A program made the position numbers and the translations under genes. Below the pieces are notes generated by a model, which saw only the letters and a list, made by a program, of their open reading frames with translations, was not told the origin of the DNA and did not search any database. Positions 1 to 8,080 of a DNA stretch of 42,542 nucleotides are shown one piece after another. Location: positions 1-42,542 of the IMG/VR virus record IMGVR_UViG_3300045141_000018; one strand, written 5' to 3'. Source of the stretch: a virus. How positions within the stretch are numbered: the stretch's first letter is position 1; each line of letters starts with the position of its first letter.

Positions 1-77
1 CTCCCGGATATTCCCCCGGTGGAATTTTTGAAAAAAACAATGTCCTTTTTGTCCCGGTTTATACCTTTAGGGATTCT

Positions 78-260
78 ATGGAGGTCTTTAGGAGATCTGT
101 AGCCTTTCTAGTGGGTGTTTACATCGTAGCGATAGGTCTGACAGATACTTGTCCTCGGGTAGGCGATGTGATTATCGGCTTATTGTTAATGGGAATTATT
201 ACGATCCCAGAAGCATTCCGAATATTTTCTCTCGGTAAGGAGGGAAAGGATGAGCCATAG
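78..260 (+). CDS. Small membrane protein (60 aa), unknown function
   Basis: A 60-residue protein starting at ATG with no strong ribosome binding site. It has two hydrophobic stretches, roughly residues 8-22 and 30-46, separated by a short polar segment containing a Cys (DTCPRVGD), and ends in a charged tail (GKEGKDEP). Two short membrane spans with both ends on the same side are plausible. Its last 11 bases overlap the next tiny membrane peptide, suggesting translational coupling. A holin-like role is conceivable from size and topology, but the lysin lies at the other end of the window, so this is not claimed. Confidence 0.55.
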   Translation: MEVFRRSVAFLVGVYIVAIGLTDTCPRVGDVIIGLLLMGIITIPEAFRIFSLGKEGKDEP

Positions 261-339
261 TCAAAGCCTAGTTCTATTAGTCGAGGTCGGGGTTATAGCC
301 GGAGTACAGCTATTAGCCTGGCTCGGTATTCATCGGTGA
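250..339 (+). CDS. Tiny membrane peptide (29 aa)
   Basis: A 29-codon ATG frame with the purine-rich stretch GGAGGGAAAGG just upstream. It overlaps the preceding gene by 11 bases and the following GTG start by 4 bases. Residues 7-26 are almost entirely hydrophobic with one Glu, so the product would be a single-span membrane peptide. The tight overlap on both sides is the main argument that it is translated; composition alone would not prove it. Confidence 0.4.
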   Translation: MSHSQSLVLLVEVGVIAGVQLLAWLGIHR

Positions 340-512
340 CAGCAGAAAGAAAGTACACAACTCGTCAGGTTTCCGAAAAACTTGGAGTTCGTACTTCAAC
401 TGTTCGCCGTTGGATCAGGCAAGGAAAGCTTCCTGCAATTGGTGATCAACAACACAGACGTATAAGAGCTAGCGACCTAGAGAAAATCATGGCGGAGTTG
501 GCCGACGATTAA
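336..512 (+). CDS. Excisionase/MerR-like helix-turn-helix DNA-binding protein (58 aa)
   Basis: GTG start overlapping the previous stop. The protein begins MTAERKYTTRQVSEKLGV and continues RTSTVRRWIRQGKLPAIG, the classic layout of small MerR-N-terminal/excisionase helix-turn-helix proteins (helix-turn-helix_17 type): Thr-Thr-Arg-Gln start of helix 1, recognition helix STVRRWIRQGKLP, then a wing with RRIRASDLEKIM. The length matches the family. Such proteins bind DNA as excision factors or regulators. With no integrase in the window, a regulator of nearby genes is more likely than an excisionase. It lies directly upstream of the fibre genes. Confidence 0.8.
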   Translation: MTAERKYTTRQVSEKLGVRTSTVRRWIRQGKLPAIGDQQHRRIRASDLEKIMAELADD

Positions 513-523
513 CGGAGAGGTCA

Positions 524-844
524 ATGAGCAACGAAGTCATTGTTCATAAAGGCAGAACTAACACAGTTCGAGTAAATCTTGGAATCGATGTTTCTGCTGA
601 CGATATTACCAGCGAGATTCGATCCGAGCCAGATGTAGAAGCTCCTTTGATCGCAACGTGGGTTGTGAGTTTTGTCAATGATGGTACTGATGGACAGTTG
701 CTCTTGACTCTCGACGACATCGACACCGTATCCATCAAAGAAAATAGTGGATACATGGATCTTAAGAGAATTACAAACGGAGAGCCGGTCCCAGTCTTTG
801 ACAAGCCTTTGGAGGTTCAGTTCAGAGCGACGGTGACAGAATGA
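524..844 (+). CDS. Probable virion-associated beta-rich protein (106 aa)
   Basis: ATG start preceded by GGAGAGG. The 106-residue protein is rich in alternating hydrophobic/polar stretches (VIVHKGRTNTVRVNLGIDVS, then SEIRSEPDVEAPLIATW), as in the N-terminal beta domains of phage baseplate or fibre proteins (BppU-like), where a leading V-x-V-x-x-G segment and an S-x-I-R segment are common. It overlaps the first collagen-like fibre gene by 4 bases (ATGA), so it probably works with those fibres, for example as an attachment or cap subunit. No catalytic motif is visible. Family assignment is inference. Confidence 0.5.
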   Translation: MSNEVIVHKGRTNTVRVNLGIDVSADDITSEIRSEPDVEAPLIATWVVSFVNDGTDGQLLLTLDDIDTVSIKENSGYMDLKRITNGEPVPVFDKPLEVQFRATVTE

Positions 845-1476
845 GCGACGAGATCAATGTTATCAATCGATCACAAACTATATTCGTCGAACCAGCGTCC
901 TCAGCCGTCTCTGTCGTTGCAGGAGGTCCTCCTGGATCTCCGGGACCGCAAGGTCTTCCGGGTCCTCAAGGGCCCCAAGGCATTCAAGGGCCTGCTGGAA
1001 CTCCGGGCGGTGGCACAGCTACTCCACGAGGAGTAAGTGCGACAGGAATTCAAGTAGCTACACCAGCGGTTAATAGTTTACTTAATTTGTCCTCAATTCT
1101 TAGCGGTCCCGCTTCTTGGTTAGCAGCTAATACTATAACAATCCCAGTTGGGGCAGCCGGTCTATATCTGATTGAATGTGATCTCGCATATAGATCAGAT
1201 AATGTTGTTGGGATTATCTGGGAAGTAGCTAATGCTGCAGGAGCGTCACACTCTCCAATGGACATGCGGACCTCCATTTCTCATACAATTTCTACCGTAG
1301 GGTGTCGATACCAGTCATCATGGCTTAGGCAATGTGCGGTTGGAGATGGTTTTCAAGTTCGAACACGTGGAAACGCCATGGCTGCTCCTGGATACATGCA
1401 AGTAATTCGTCTTTCGCTAGTTCGACTAGGCGATGGATTTTCCGCCACGAAAGATTTGGAGGCGGATGAAGCATGA
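841..1476 (+). CDS. Collagen-like fibre protein with C1q-like C-terminal domain (211 aa)
   Basis: Three parts. Residues 1-26 form a short N-terminal segment ([18 protein letters not shown]) nearly repeated in the next gene. Residues 27-58 are Gly-X-Y repeats ([19 protein letters not shown]). Residues about 65-205 form a beta-rich domain containing [28 protein letters not shown] and a final hydrophobic strand ([11 protein letters not shown]), resembling C1q/TNF-type trimeric jelly-roll heads that cap collagen stalks in phage fibres. The same domain recurs in the tail protein at 12870-13709. The collagen part would trimerise and the head would bind host surfaces. Stop and next start overlap (ATGA). 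Confidence 0.75.
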   Translation: MSDEINVINRSQTIFVEPASSAVSVVAGGPPGSPGPQGLPGPQGPQGIQGPAGTPGGGTATPRGVSATGIQVATPAVNSLLNLSSILSGPASWLAANTITIPVGAAGLYLIECDLAYRSDNVVGIIWEVANAAGASHSPMDMRTSISHTISTVGCRYQSSWLRQCAVGDGFQVRTRGNAMAAPGYMQVIRLSLVRLGDGFSATKDLEADEA

Positions 1477-2951
1477 CCGGAGAAATCAATGTCCTATCTC
1501 GTTACCAAACCATTGTTGTTGAACCGTCTTCATCAACTGTTTCAGTGATTGCTGGCGGCCCTCCTGGACCTCCCGGGCCTGCTGGTGGTCCAACGGGTCC
1601 TGAAGGTCCTGTGGGTCCCCCCGGTCCTGCGGGTCCAGAAGGTGCTACTGGTCCTGCGGGCCCAGAAGGTCCAGAAGGTCCAGCCGGTCCGGCAGGTGGC
1701 CCAGAAGGCCCAGCCGGTCCAGCGGGTCCCGAAGGTCCTGCGGGCCCAGCAGGTCCGGAAGGCCCAGAAGGTCCGTCAGGCGCTGATTCAACTGTACCCG
1801 GTCCACAAGGTCCGAAAGGAGATCCTGGTGCAACAGGAGCCGCTTCAACAGTGCCTGGACCCCAGGGCCCTCAGGGTCCTCCGGGCAACACAGGTGCGCA
1901 AGGTTCGCCAGGCCCAGCGGGTGCTGACTCCACGGTTCCAGGTCCTCAGGGCCCAAAAGGTGACCCCGGATCTACTGGCCCGGCTGGCGCAGATTCCACC
2001 GTGCCCGGACCACAGGGACCTAAGGGAGATCCCGGAGCTACCGGATCCACTGGTCTAACCGGTGCTCAAGGTCCGAAGGGTGATCCAGGAACTGCTGGTG
2101 CTACGGGGCCTAAAGGCGATCCGGGTACTGCGGGAGCAACCGGTCCCCAAGGACCCCAAGGCGTGCAAGGTCCTCAGGGCATTCAGGGCCCGCAAGGGGT
2201 AGGTAATCCATTAACAGCACGATGGACGTATAACGGCGCTGGAGTAACGCCCGGTTCAGGAAACTTTACGTGGGCTACTAATCCTACAGTAGGTAATCCA
2301 ACGAATTTACGTATTCACGCTACTGATGCGGATGGTGTGGATCGTACTAAATTCTTTAATTCCGGTATATTTATGATGGACGAAGTTGTTATCGGATGGT
2401 CAACTGGAGATTACAGTGTTCATCAGATACAAAGTGCCATTCTTTTATCAAGCGGTTTTTATTCTTTCCAAGTTTCTATGCCGGTTGCGATTGCTCCGGC
2501 ATTAGGAACTCCGGCTTCTATTACGTTACTTCCCACAGGTTTGTGGTCGACATCATGGGGTTTGGTTGTTCCTCCTGCAATGATTACAGCCAACACAACA
2601 CCAACCGCAGGTCAATACAACGTTCCTGGGTTGTCAATTACATACACAGTTATCGCCGGTCGTCGTTATAGGATTACAGCGTTTGTTAGAAACATTGTTA
2701 CCTCAGCCTCAGCTTCTGTAGACTGGGGTGTCGGTAAAGCCAACGTGTTAATTGGGTACGTTCTTATTGGAACACCCGCAATGGCAGCAGGAAACTATGG
2801 TGCTGGATCGGGAATTGCATTTGATGCTCCTACAGTAACTGCTGCGGCTACTTATACTGGACGTATTTCAGCGAGTGCGGGAAACACTAACTTGGTTGCC
2901 ACTGCAGCAGCGCCTGCATGGCTTACGCTTGAAGACATGGGTCCACAATAG
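1473..2951 (+). CDS. Long collagen-like fibre protein (492 aa)
   Basis: The N-terminus ([18 protein letters not shown]) is a close copy of the preceding fibre protein and probably the virion-anchoring segment. Residues 28-243 are nearly uninterrupted Gly-X-Y triplets with about four copies of an internal module around [14 protein letters not shown]. Residues 244-492 are a globular, Gly/Ala/Thr-rich beta region with no similarity to the C1q-like domain of its neighbour, ending in LTLEDMGPQ; a terminal L-E-D-x-G-P is common at the ends of phage fibre and lysin proteins. Expected role: trimeric collagen stalk displaying a receptor-binding tip, attached to head or tail. GTG or TTG alternatives are not needed; ATG overlaps the previous stop. 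Confidence 0.8.
   Translation: MTGEINVLSRYQTIVVEPSSSTVSVIAGGPPGPPGPAGGPTGPEGPVGPPGPAGPEGATGPAGPEGPEGPAGPAGGPEGPAGPAGPEGPAGPAGPEGPEGPSGADSTVPGPQGPKGDPGATGAASTVPGPQGPQGPPGNTGAQGSPGPAGADSTVPGPQGPKGDPGSTGPAGADSTVPGPQGPKGDPGATGSTGLTGAQGPKGDPGTAGATGPKGDPGTAGATGPQGPQGVQGPQGIQGPQGVGNPLTARWTYNGAGVTPGSGNFTWATNPTVGNPTNLRIHATDADGVDRTKFFNSGIFMMDEVVIGWSTGDYSVHQIQSAILLSSGFYSFQVSMPVAIAPALGTPASITLLPTGLWSTSWGLVVPPAMITANTTPTAGQYNVPGLSITYTVIAGRRYRITAFVRNIVTSASASVDWGVGKANVLIGYVLIGTPAMAAGNYGAGSGIAFDAPTVTAAATYTGRISASAGNTNLVATAAAPAWLTLEDMGPQ
1554..2204 (+). repeat. Collagen Gly-X-Y coding repeat
   Basis: About 650 bases of degenerate 9-base units coding Gly-X-Y, dominated by GGTCC and GGCCC with Pro, Glu, Ala, Gln and Lys at X and Y. 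Synonymous codons vary strongly between units, so the repeat is conserved in protein more than in DNA. The opposite and shifted frames stay open across this stretch purely because of the repeat. Confidence 0.85.
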
Positions 2952-2967
2952 CACCAAAGGAGAGTTC

Positions 2968-3102
2968 ATGGAACGTCCCGGAGATGAAGTAGAAGAGACT
3001 CACATCTCAGAGTCCGAGCGTGTTGAAAAGGAACGTGAGCTGAAAGATCTGCAGGATGCAGAAGACGAAACCGAAGACGACGAACTCGAGGAACGGGAAT
3101 AG
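2968..3102 (+). CDS. Small highly acidic protein (44 aa)
   Basis: ATG preceded by AAAGGAGAG at good spacing. The product is mostly Glu, Asp and Arg with no hydrophobic core (ERVEKERELKDLQDAEDETE), predicted to be helical or disordered. It sits between the fibre genes and the small terminase candidate. Acidic mini-proteins in this position may be chaperones or DNA mimics, but nothing here supports a specific role. Confidence 0.5.
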   Translation: MERPGDEVEETHISESERVEKERELKDLQDAEDETEDDELEERE

Positions 3103-3131
3103 TTCCTATATTTCAATAGAAAGGGGGATTA

Positions 3132-3458
3132 ATGGCTGGTAGGCGTAAAACGCATCGACGTCCGGCTATGACGGAAGAGAATCGTGAGAACCAGTTAGTC
3201 TCCCTTGCTATAGATTTGGCCGAGCGACAATTAGCTGAGGGAATTGCGTCCTCACAAGTCATAACCCATTATCTAAAGCTCGGATCTACCCGTGAAAAGC
3301 TTGAGCAAGAACGACTTCAGCGAGAGAACGAACTTCTCAACTCCAAAGTCGAAATGATGGCTTCTGCTAAGCGAATTGAAGAGCTGTACGAACAGGCTCT
3401 GAATGCCATGCGTTCATATGCGGGGCGTGACATGGGTGAGGATGATGTCGAAATCTAG
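3132..3458 (+). CDS. Putative small terminase subunit / conserved packaging-region protein (108 aa)
   Basis: Strong AAAGGGGG ribosome binding site. The protein starts with a basic segment (MAGRRKTHRRPAMTEENREN), followed by helical regions and a conserved core containing ASSQVITHYLKLGSTREKLE, then a coiled-coil-like stretch and RIEELYEQALNAMRSY. I recognise this as a widespread phage family found next to terminase and HNH genes; it is often annotated as a terminase small subunit or DNA-binding protein. The basic start could bind DNA and the coiled coil could drive ring assembly. Gene order (before HNH and TerL) supports a packaging role; biochemical function is inferred. Confidence 0.55.
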   Translation: MAGRRKTHRRPAMTEENRENQLVSLAIDLAERQLAEGIASSQVITHYLKLGSTREKLEQERLQRENELLNSKVEMMASAKRIEELYEQALNAMRSYAGRDMGEDDVEI

Positions 3459-3858
3459 ATCATATTCAGAGTTAAACAAATTGCTCTTTTTCGAGGAAAG
3501 ATTCGAATATTTGAGACTTGAGGGAGCCGTAGGTCGTTCTACGTTTGGTTATGATCGGTATATTAACCAAGCGTTTTACACTTCTATGGAGTGGCGAAGA
3601 GCTAGAAGAGACGTAATTCTTAGGGATAATGGTTGTGATTTAGGGGTTGTGGGTTACGAGATATTTGGAGAATTGGTCATTCATCACGTGAATCCGATGG
3701 TTGTTGAGGACATTATCCATGGAGAAGAGTGGATAATCGATCCTGAATTCTTGATAACAACCACTCCAAAGACTCATAATGCAATACATTTCGGGGTTAA
3801 TAGCCTCGTTCCGCAAGTTGTTACGACACGTACACCAAAAGATACAAAGTTGTGGTAG
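3442..3858 (+). CDS. HNH endonuclease (138 aa)
   Basis: Starts at ATG ATG overlapping the previous gene, with GGTGAGG just upstream. The HNH site is visible at the C-terminus: His81-His82 in VIHHVNP, Asp100-Pro101 in IIDPEFLI, then Thr-His112-Asn113 and His116 in THNAIHFG. This fits the phage HNH type IHH.NP...EDII...DPE.LI...THNAIH. In many HK97-like phages an HNH protein beside the terminase is needed for efficient genome cleavage during packaging, and this location fits that role. Upstream residues contain a basic patch (WRRARRDVILRDNG) seen in the family. Confidence 0.85.
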   Translation: MMSKSRSYSELNKLLFFEERFEYLRLEGAVGRSTFGYDRYINQAFYTSMEWRRARRDVILRDNGCDLGVVGYEIFGELVIHHVNPMVVEDIIHGEEWIIDPEFLITTTPKTHNAIHFGVNSLVPQVVTTRTPKDTKLW

Positions 3859-3874
3859 TTTAGGAGGTGAAAAC

Positions 3875-4267
3875 ATGGAAGAAAGCATTCTAACGAGCAC
3901 CAAGAAGATTCTGGGTCTTGACCAAGACTATACAGCATTCGATTTGGACATTATCACACACATCAATGCTGCTTTCACCATTCTCAACCAACTCGGGGTT
4001 GGTCCAGAAGAGGGCTTTTATATCCAGGATGAGGATGATCTATGGAGCGAGTTTCTTGTTCCATCAAACCAACTTCAGCTAGTAAAAACATACGTTTTCT
4101 TGAAAGTCCGAATTCTGTTCGATCCTCCTGCCACTTCTTTCTTGATTCAAGCGGCTACAGATCAAATCAGGGAATACGAATGGAGACTCAACGTCTTCCG
4201 AGAGGTTGAACTTCCTCCTACAATTGCGTACATTCCACTTCCTGAGCCTAAGGAGGAGGCTTCGTGA
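3875..4267 (+). CDS. Head-tail connector-like conserved phage protein (130 aa)
   Basis: Start chosen at ATG after an excellent AGGAGGTGA site. The sequence runs ILTSTKKILGLDQDYTAFD, DIITHINAAFTILNQLGVG, then VKTYVFLKVRILFDPP and QIREYEWRLNVFRE. This is a well-known all-helical phage family related to head-tail connector (gp6-like) proteins that dock under the portal. It normally sits in the head module, here unusually before the large terminase. The last 4 bases overlap the next GTG start. Family recognised from motif pattern; connector role is probable, not proven. Confidence 0.65.
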   Translation: MEESILTSTKKILGLDQDYTAFDLDIITHINAAFTILNQLGVGPEEGFYIQDEDDLWSEFLVPSNQLQLVKTYVFLKVRILFDPPATSFLIQAATDQIREYEWRLNVFREVELPPTIAYIPLPEPKEEAS

Positions 4268-4650
4268 TTAATGTCGACGGTTTTGATGTAAATGAATTCG
4301 TCGAACATCATGGCATTAAAGGAATGCACTGGGGAATTAGAAATCCAGAAAGTCGAGTTCGGCTTGCAAGACGAAACAAGCCAAAACCAAGTAGTGATTT
4401 CAAGAAGAGTGCTCCGCATAGAGGTAAGCCAGCTCATACGTTGACCAACAAGCAACTGAAAGCGGTCAACGAACGTATGAATTTGGAACAAAACTATCGA
4501 CGGATGAATCCAAGTACTATGAAAAAAGGAAGCATGGCGGTCGGTGCTATCATAGGTGCTGCTACTACAGCAACTACTATATACAATATGTATAACAGTC
4601 CGGCCGGAAAAGCGGCTATTGCTGCTGGTAAGAAAGCACTTCACAAATAG
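4264..4650 (+). CDS. Head-module protein with HHGIKG-WG N-terminal motif (128 aa)
   Basis: GTG start in the end of the previous gene, with CTAAGGAGGAGG upstream. Near the N-terminus is VEHHGIKGMHWGIR, a motif found at the start of many phage head-module proteins of unknown function. The middle is basic (RLARRNKPKPSSDFKKS), and residues about 95-115 form an Ala/Gly-rich hydrophobic segment (MAVGAIIGAATTATTIY) that could span a membrane or pack in the virion interior. A second protein with the same motif lies at 6405-6782. Possible roles: internal virion protein or assembly helper. Confidence 0.6.
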   Translation: MINVDGFDVNEFVEHHGIKGMHWGIRNPESRVRLARRNKPKPSSDFKKSAPHRGKPAHTLTNKQLKAVNERMNLEQNYRRMNPSTMKKGSMAVGAIIGAATTATTIYNMYNSPAGKAAIAAGKKALHK

Positions 4651-4662
4651 TAAGGAGGAGGA

Positions 4663-6408
4663 TTGACTCTATCTAATACTGCTACTCCTTATTACTATGG
4701 ACAATTTCGTGCGTCAGTCCTTGCTGGAGAAATTCCAGTTAATCGAGAAATTTCTATGGAGATGAATCGTATCGATGAACTCATTGCCAATCCTAACATC
4801 TACTACGATGACGGGGCTGTGCTTGGGTTCATTCATTATTGTGAATTCGAACTTACTCTTACTGATGGTAGCGATTTACATCTTCTAGATACATTCAAAC
4901 TTTGGGCAGAGCAAATCTTTGGTTGGTACTTCTTCGTTGAACGAAGCGTTTATCAACCGAACGAGGGAGCTGCCGGAGGACACTACGTAAAGAAGCTTAT
5001 CAAGAAACGACTCACCACAAAGCAATACCTCATCGTAGCCAGAGGGTCGGCCAAGTCGATGTATGCGCAATGCATTCAAGCATACTTCTTAAATGTGGAT
5101 ACCGCAACGACTCATCAAATCACAACGGCCCCAACGATGAAACAAGCCGAAGAAGTAATGTCTCCGTTCAGAACCGCTATCACAAGAGCCAGAGGCCCAC
5201 TCTTCAAGTTCTTAACCGAGGGTTCCTTGCAGAACACCACGGGATCAAGAGCACAAAGAGTAAAGTTGGCCTCGACCAAGAAGGGCATAGAGAACTTCTT
5301 GACTGGTTCGTTGCTCGAAGTACGTCCTATGACGATCAACAAGCTTCAAGGTCTTCGACCTAAGGTGTCTACCATCGACGAATGGTTGTCAGGAGACATC
5401 AGAGAAGATGTTGTCGGTGCAATCGAGCAAGGTGCTTCGAAGATGGAAGACTATTTGATCGTTGCTATTAGTTCGGAAGGAACAGTTCGGAATGGTTCTG
5501 GTGACACCGTCAAAATGGAACTTGCCAGCATTCTGAAGGGTGAGTATCAAGCACCACACATTTCCATTTGGCATTACAAACTGGATGACATTGAAGAAGT
5601 TGCCGATCCTTCGACGTGGTTGAAGGCAAATCCAAATCTTGGTAAGACAGTTACCTATGATGTCTACCATTTGGATGTTGAAAGAGCAGAAAAGGCTCCC
5701 GCTGTTAGGAACGACATCCTCGCAAAGAGGTTTGGAATTCCTATGGAGGGATACACCTACTTCTTTACTTACGAAGAGACGCTTCCTCATCGTGCAAGAG
5801 AGTTTTGGGGAATGCCGTGTGCGCTTGGTGCTGACCTTTCACAGGGTGATGACTTCTGCGCCTTTACTCTTCTCTTTCCTTTCCAGAATTATTCGTTTGG
5901 GGTCAAGACACGAAGCTACATAACGTCTTTGACACTCATGAAACTTCCTGGTGCTATGCGTGCCAAGTACGAAGAGTTTGTTCGTGAAGGCAGTCTACAC
6001 GTTCTTGACGGAACTGTCTTGGACATGATGGAAGTTTATGATGATTTAGACGCATTTATAAGACAAAACGAATACGACGTTCGTTGTTTTGGATTCGACC
6101 CTTATAACGCCAAAGAATTCGTTACAAGATGGGAAATTGAGAATGGTTCGTTTGGAATTGAGAAAGTAATTCAAGGTTCAAGAACTGAATCGGTTCCTCT
6201 AGGTGAATTGAAGATCTTGGCTGAGGAACGCAAGCTGATTTTCGATCAAGAATTGATGTCATTTGCTATGGGCAACGCAGTTACTTTGGAAGACACAAAC
6301 GGAAACCGAAAACTTCTAAAGAAACGTGCTGAAGAAAAGATCGACAACGTCTCTGCGATGATGGATGCATACGTTGCCTATAAAGCTAACAAGGAGGCGT
6401 TTGAGTGA
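4663..6408 (+). CDS. terL: Terminase large subunit (581 aa)
   Basis: TTG start after AAGGAGGAGG. ATP-powered DNA packaging motor and nuclease. Walker A-type loop VARGSAKS with Lys131 (Ser-Ala replaces the usual Gly before Lys-Ser); Walker B VSTIDEW with Asp239-Glu240. The C-terminal RNase H-like nuclease shows Asp391 in GADLSQGDD, Asp479 in GFDPYN and Asp568 in MMDAYVAYK, matching the three metal-binding acidic residues. Length is typical of HK97-type TerL. It lies between two HHG-motif proteins and overlaps the downstream GTG start by 4 bases. The portal and capsid genes follow, so the order is canonical. Confidence 0.93.
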   Translation: MTLSNTATPYYYGQFRASVLAGEIPVNREISMEMNRIDELIANPNIYYDDGAVLGFIHYCEFELTLTDGSDLHLLDTFKLWAEQIFGWYFFVERSVYQPNEGAAGGHYVKKLIKKRLTTKQYLIVARGSAKSMYAQCIQAYFLNVDTATTHQITTAPTMKQAEEVMSPFRTAITRARGPLFKFLTEGSLQNTTGSRAQRVKLASTKKGIENFLTGSLLEVRPMTINKLQGLRPKVSTIDEWLSGDIREDVVGAIEQGASKMEDYLIVAISSEGTVRNGSGDTVKMELASILKGEYQAPHISIWHYKLDDIEEVADPSTWLKANPNLGKTVTYDVYHLDVERAEKAPAVRNDILAKRFGIPMEGYTYFFTYEETLPHRAREFWGMPCALGADLSQGDDFCAFTLLFPFQNYSFGVKTRSYITSLTLMKLPGAMRAKYEEFVREGSLHVLDGTVLDMMEVYDDLDAFIRQNEYDVRCFGFDPYNAKEFVTRWEIENGSFGIEKVIQGSRTESVPLGELKILAEERKLIFDQELMSFAMGNAVTLEDTNGNRKLLKKRAEEKIDNVSAMMDAYVAYKANKEAFE

Positions 6409-6782
6409 TCTTAGAGGGTGATCCAATTGTAGATTTCCTCGAACATCACGGTGTTAAAGGACAAAAATGGGGTGTTCGAAGAAAACAAAATCGTATTGCT
6501 AGACAAGTAAAGAGACAACAAGGCGGTATTGATAGATATCGTCGGGTTGCCAAAGGAAAAGGCAGTCTCGGAGATAAGTTAACGGTTGGTTTGAACACTT
6601 CTCTGTATGAACGATTGAGAGAAGGATCGCTTCAAAACGTCGCTAAGTCAGATCTTGAGACGCAAAGAAGAATTCAAAAAGATATTCTAAACGGAAAACG
6701 AAAGACAAGAGCATTACTACTTAAGTCGGCCGGAGTTCATATTAGTGAGCTCAAATACAACTATAGAACTTATAAGGGGTGA
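6405..6782 (+). CDS. Head-module protein with HHGVKG-WG N-terminal motif (125 aa)
   Basis: GTG start overlapping the terL stop, with AAGGAGG upstream. Residues 12-26 read FLEHHGVKGQKWGVRR, the same motif as in the 4264-4650 protein. The rest is strongly basic and helical (QVKRQQGGIDRYRR; NGKRKTRALLLKS), suggesting nucleic-acid or capsid-interior contact. Located between terminase and portal. The two proteins share little beyond the motif, so the motif looks like a portable targeting or processing tag. Confidence 0.6.
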   Translation: MILEGDPIVDFLEHHGVKGQKWGVRRKQNRIARQVKRQQGGIDRYRRVAKGKGSLGDKLTVGLNTSLYERLREGSLQNVAKSDLETQRRIQKDILNGKRKTRALLLKSAGVHISELKYNYRTYKG

Positions 6783-6788
6783 TTCCAT

Positions 6789-8057
6789 TTGCCTATTCTA
6801 GATCGAGTTAGAAAAGCATGGAACGCCTTCCGTAACACAAACGAAATTAATGATCAATATTTAGAATACACGACTAGTGGTAATTACGGAGTGTCTCCTT
6901 CTAGATCAAGGCTACAAATTTATACCGAACGTTCAATTATTTCGTCTGTTTATGCGAGACTAAGTGTTGATGTAGCAGGTCTAATTATCAAACATACTAA
7001 ATTAGACAAAGAAGGCCGATACAAAGAAGATGTTCAAAGTTCTTTGAATGATTGTCTTACCTTAGAGCCAAATCTGGATCAAGGACCAAGAGCTTTCAGG
7101 CAAGACATAGCGTTAACGTTGTTCGATAAGGGCGTGGCAGTTCTTGTTCCTGTTGATACATCAAGAAATCCACAAACAAACGAAATATTTGAAATTTACA
7201 CTTTGCGTGTTGGCGAAGTTGTTACTTGGTATCCAAAACATGTTAAGCTAAGCGTTTACAACGAGAACTCAGGTAAACGAGAAGAAATTACCTTAGAGAA
7301 AAGGTTTGTTGCAATTATTGAGAATCCTTTGTATGCAGTTATGAACGAACCTAACTCAACGTTGCAACGCTTGATAAGAAAACTTGGGCTTCTTGATGCA
7401 GTCGATGAACAATCTAGTTCTGGTAGACTTGACATCATTATTCAGCTTCCTTATGTTATCAAATCGGAAGCAAGGCGACAACAAGCCGAAGCCCGTCGAG
7501 AAGACATCGAATTTCAATTGAGGGGAAGCCAATACGGCATTGCCTACATCGATGGCACCGAGAAGGTTACCCAACTCAACAGACCCGCTGAGAACAACCT
7601 CTTAAAACAAGTTGAGTATCTTACAAATCTGCTTTATAACCAGCTTGGTCTTACCGAGGAAGTAATGAACGGTACTGCAAAAGAAGAGGCTATTCTTAAT
7701 TACTTTAATCGTACCATCGAACCTATTATCGATGCAATAGTCGAAGCTATGCAGAGAGCGTTCCTTGGGCCCCAGGGTACGCAGAATGACGAGCGGATTA
7801 AATACTTCCGGGATCCATTCAAACTTGTTCCTGTTAGTCAGATTGCTGAGATTGCTGATAAGTTTACTCGTAATGAGATTCTTTCTTCTAATGAAATCAG
7901 GAGTTTCTTGGGTATTCCGCCATCTAGCGATCCTAAAGCAGACAAACTCATTAACAGTAACATGCCCCAAGCAGACACTGGAGTTCCAGCATCAAACGGT
8001 AAAGCTCCAAGTCCAAACGGTAATGGACACAAGCCGGTAGTAACTTCAGGGGCCTAA
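6789..8057 (+). CDS. Portal protein (422 aa)
   Basis: TTG start after AAGGGGTGAT. The dodecameric portal forms the DNA entry channel at one capsid vertex. Features: RSIISSVYARLSVDVAGL near the N-terminus (the crown/wing region of HK97-type portals), the middle QLNRPAENNLLKQVEYL and LGLTEEVMNGTA (clip/stem region), and a C-terminal low-complexity tail rich in Pro, Asn and Gly (NGKAPSPNGNGHKP) that is probably flexible. Position directly between terL and the capsid fusion gene supports the assignment. Length is typical. Confidence 0.88.
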   Translation: MPILDRVRKAWNAFRNTNEINDQYLEYTTSGNYGVSPSRSRLQIYTERSIISSVYARLSVDVAGLIIKHTKLDKEGRYKEDVQSSLNDCLTLEPNLDQGPRAFRQDIALTLFDKGVAVLVPVDTSRNPQTNEIFEIYTLRVGEVVTWYPKHVKLSVYNENSGKREEITLEKRFVAIIENPLYAVMNEPNSTLQRLIRKLGLLDAVDEQSSSGRLDIIIQLPYVIKSEARRQQAEARREDIEFQLRGSQYGIAYIDGTEKVTQLNRPAENNLLKQVEYLTNLLYNQLGLTEEVMNGTAKEEAILNYFNRTIEPIIDAIVEAMQRAFLGPQGTQNDERIKYFRDPFKLVPVSQIAEIADKFTRNEILSSNEIRSFLGIPPSSDPKADKLINSNMPQADTGVPASNGKAPSPNGNGHKPVVTSGA

Positions 8058-8080
8058 CTCTTTTGAAAGGAACTGTCAAA

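Noticed and set aside
1645-1956. Open frames on the minus strand and in the second + frame across the collagen region
   Set aside because: They are produced by the low-stop, G/C-rich triplet repeat; products are Leu/Arg/Pro-rich without family features and overlap a clear fibre gene.
8063-8080. TTG start for the protease-capsid gene
   Set aside because: The ATG at 8081 has AAAGGA at proper distance; the TTG has no convincing site.
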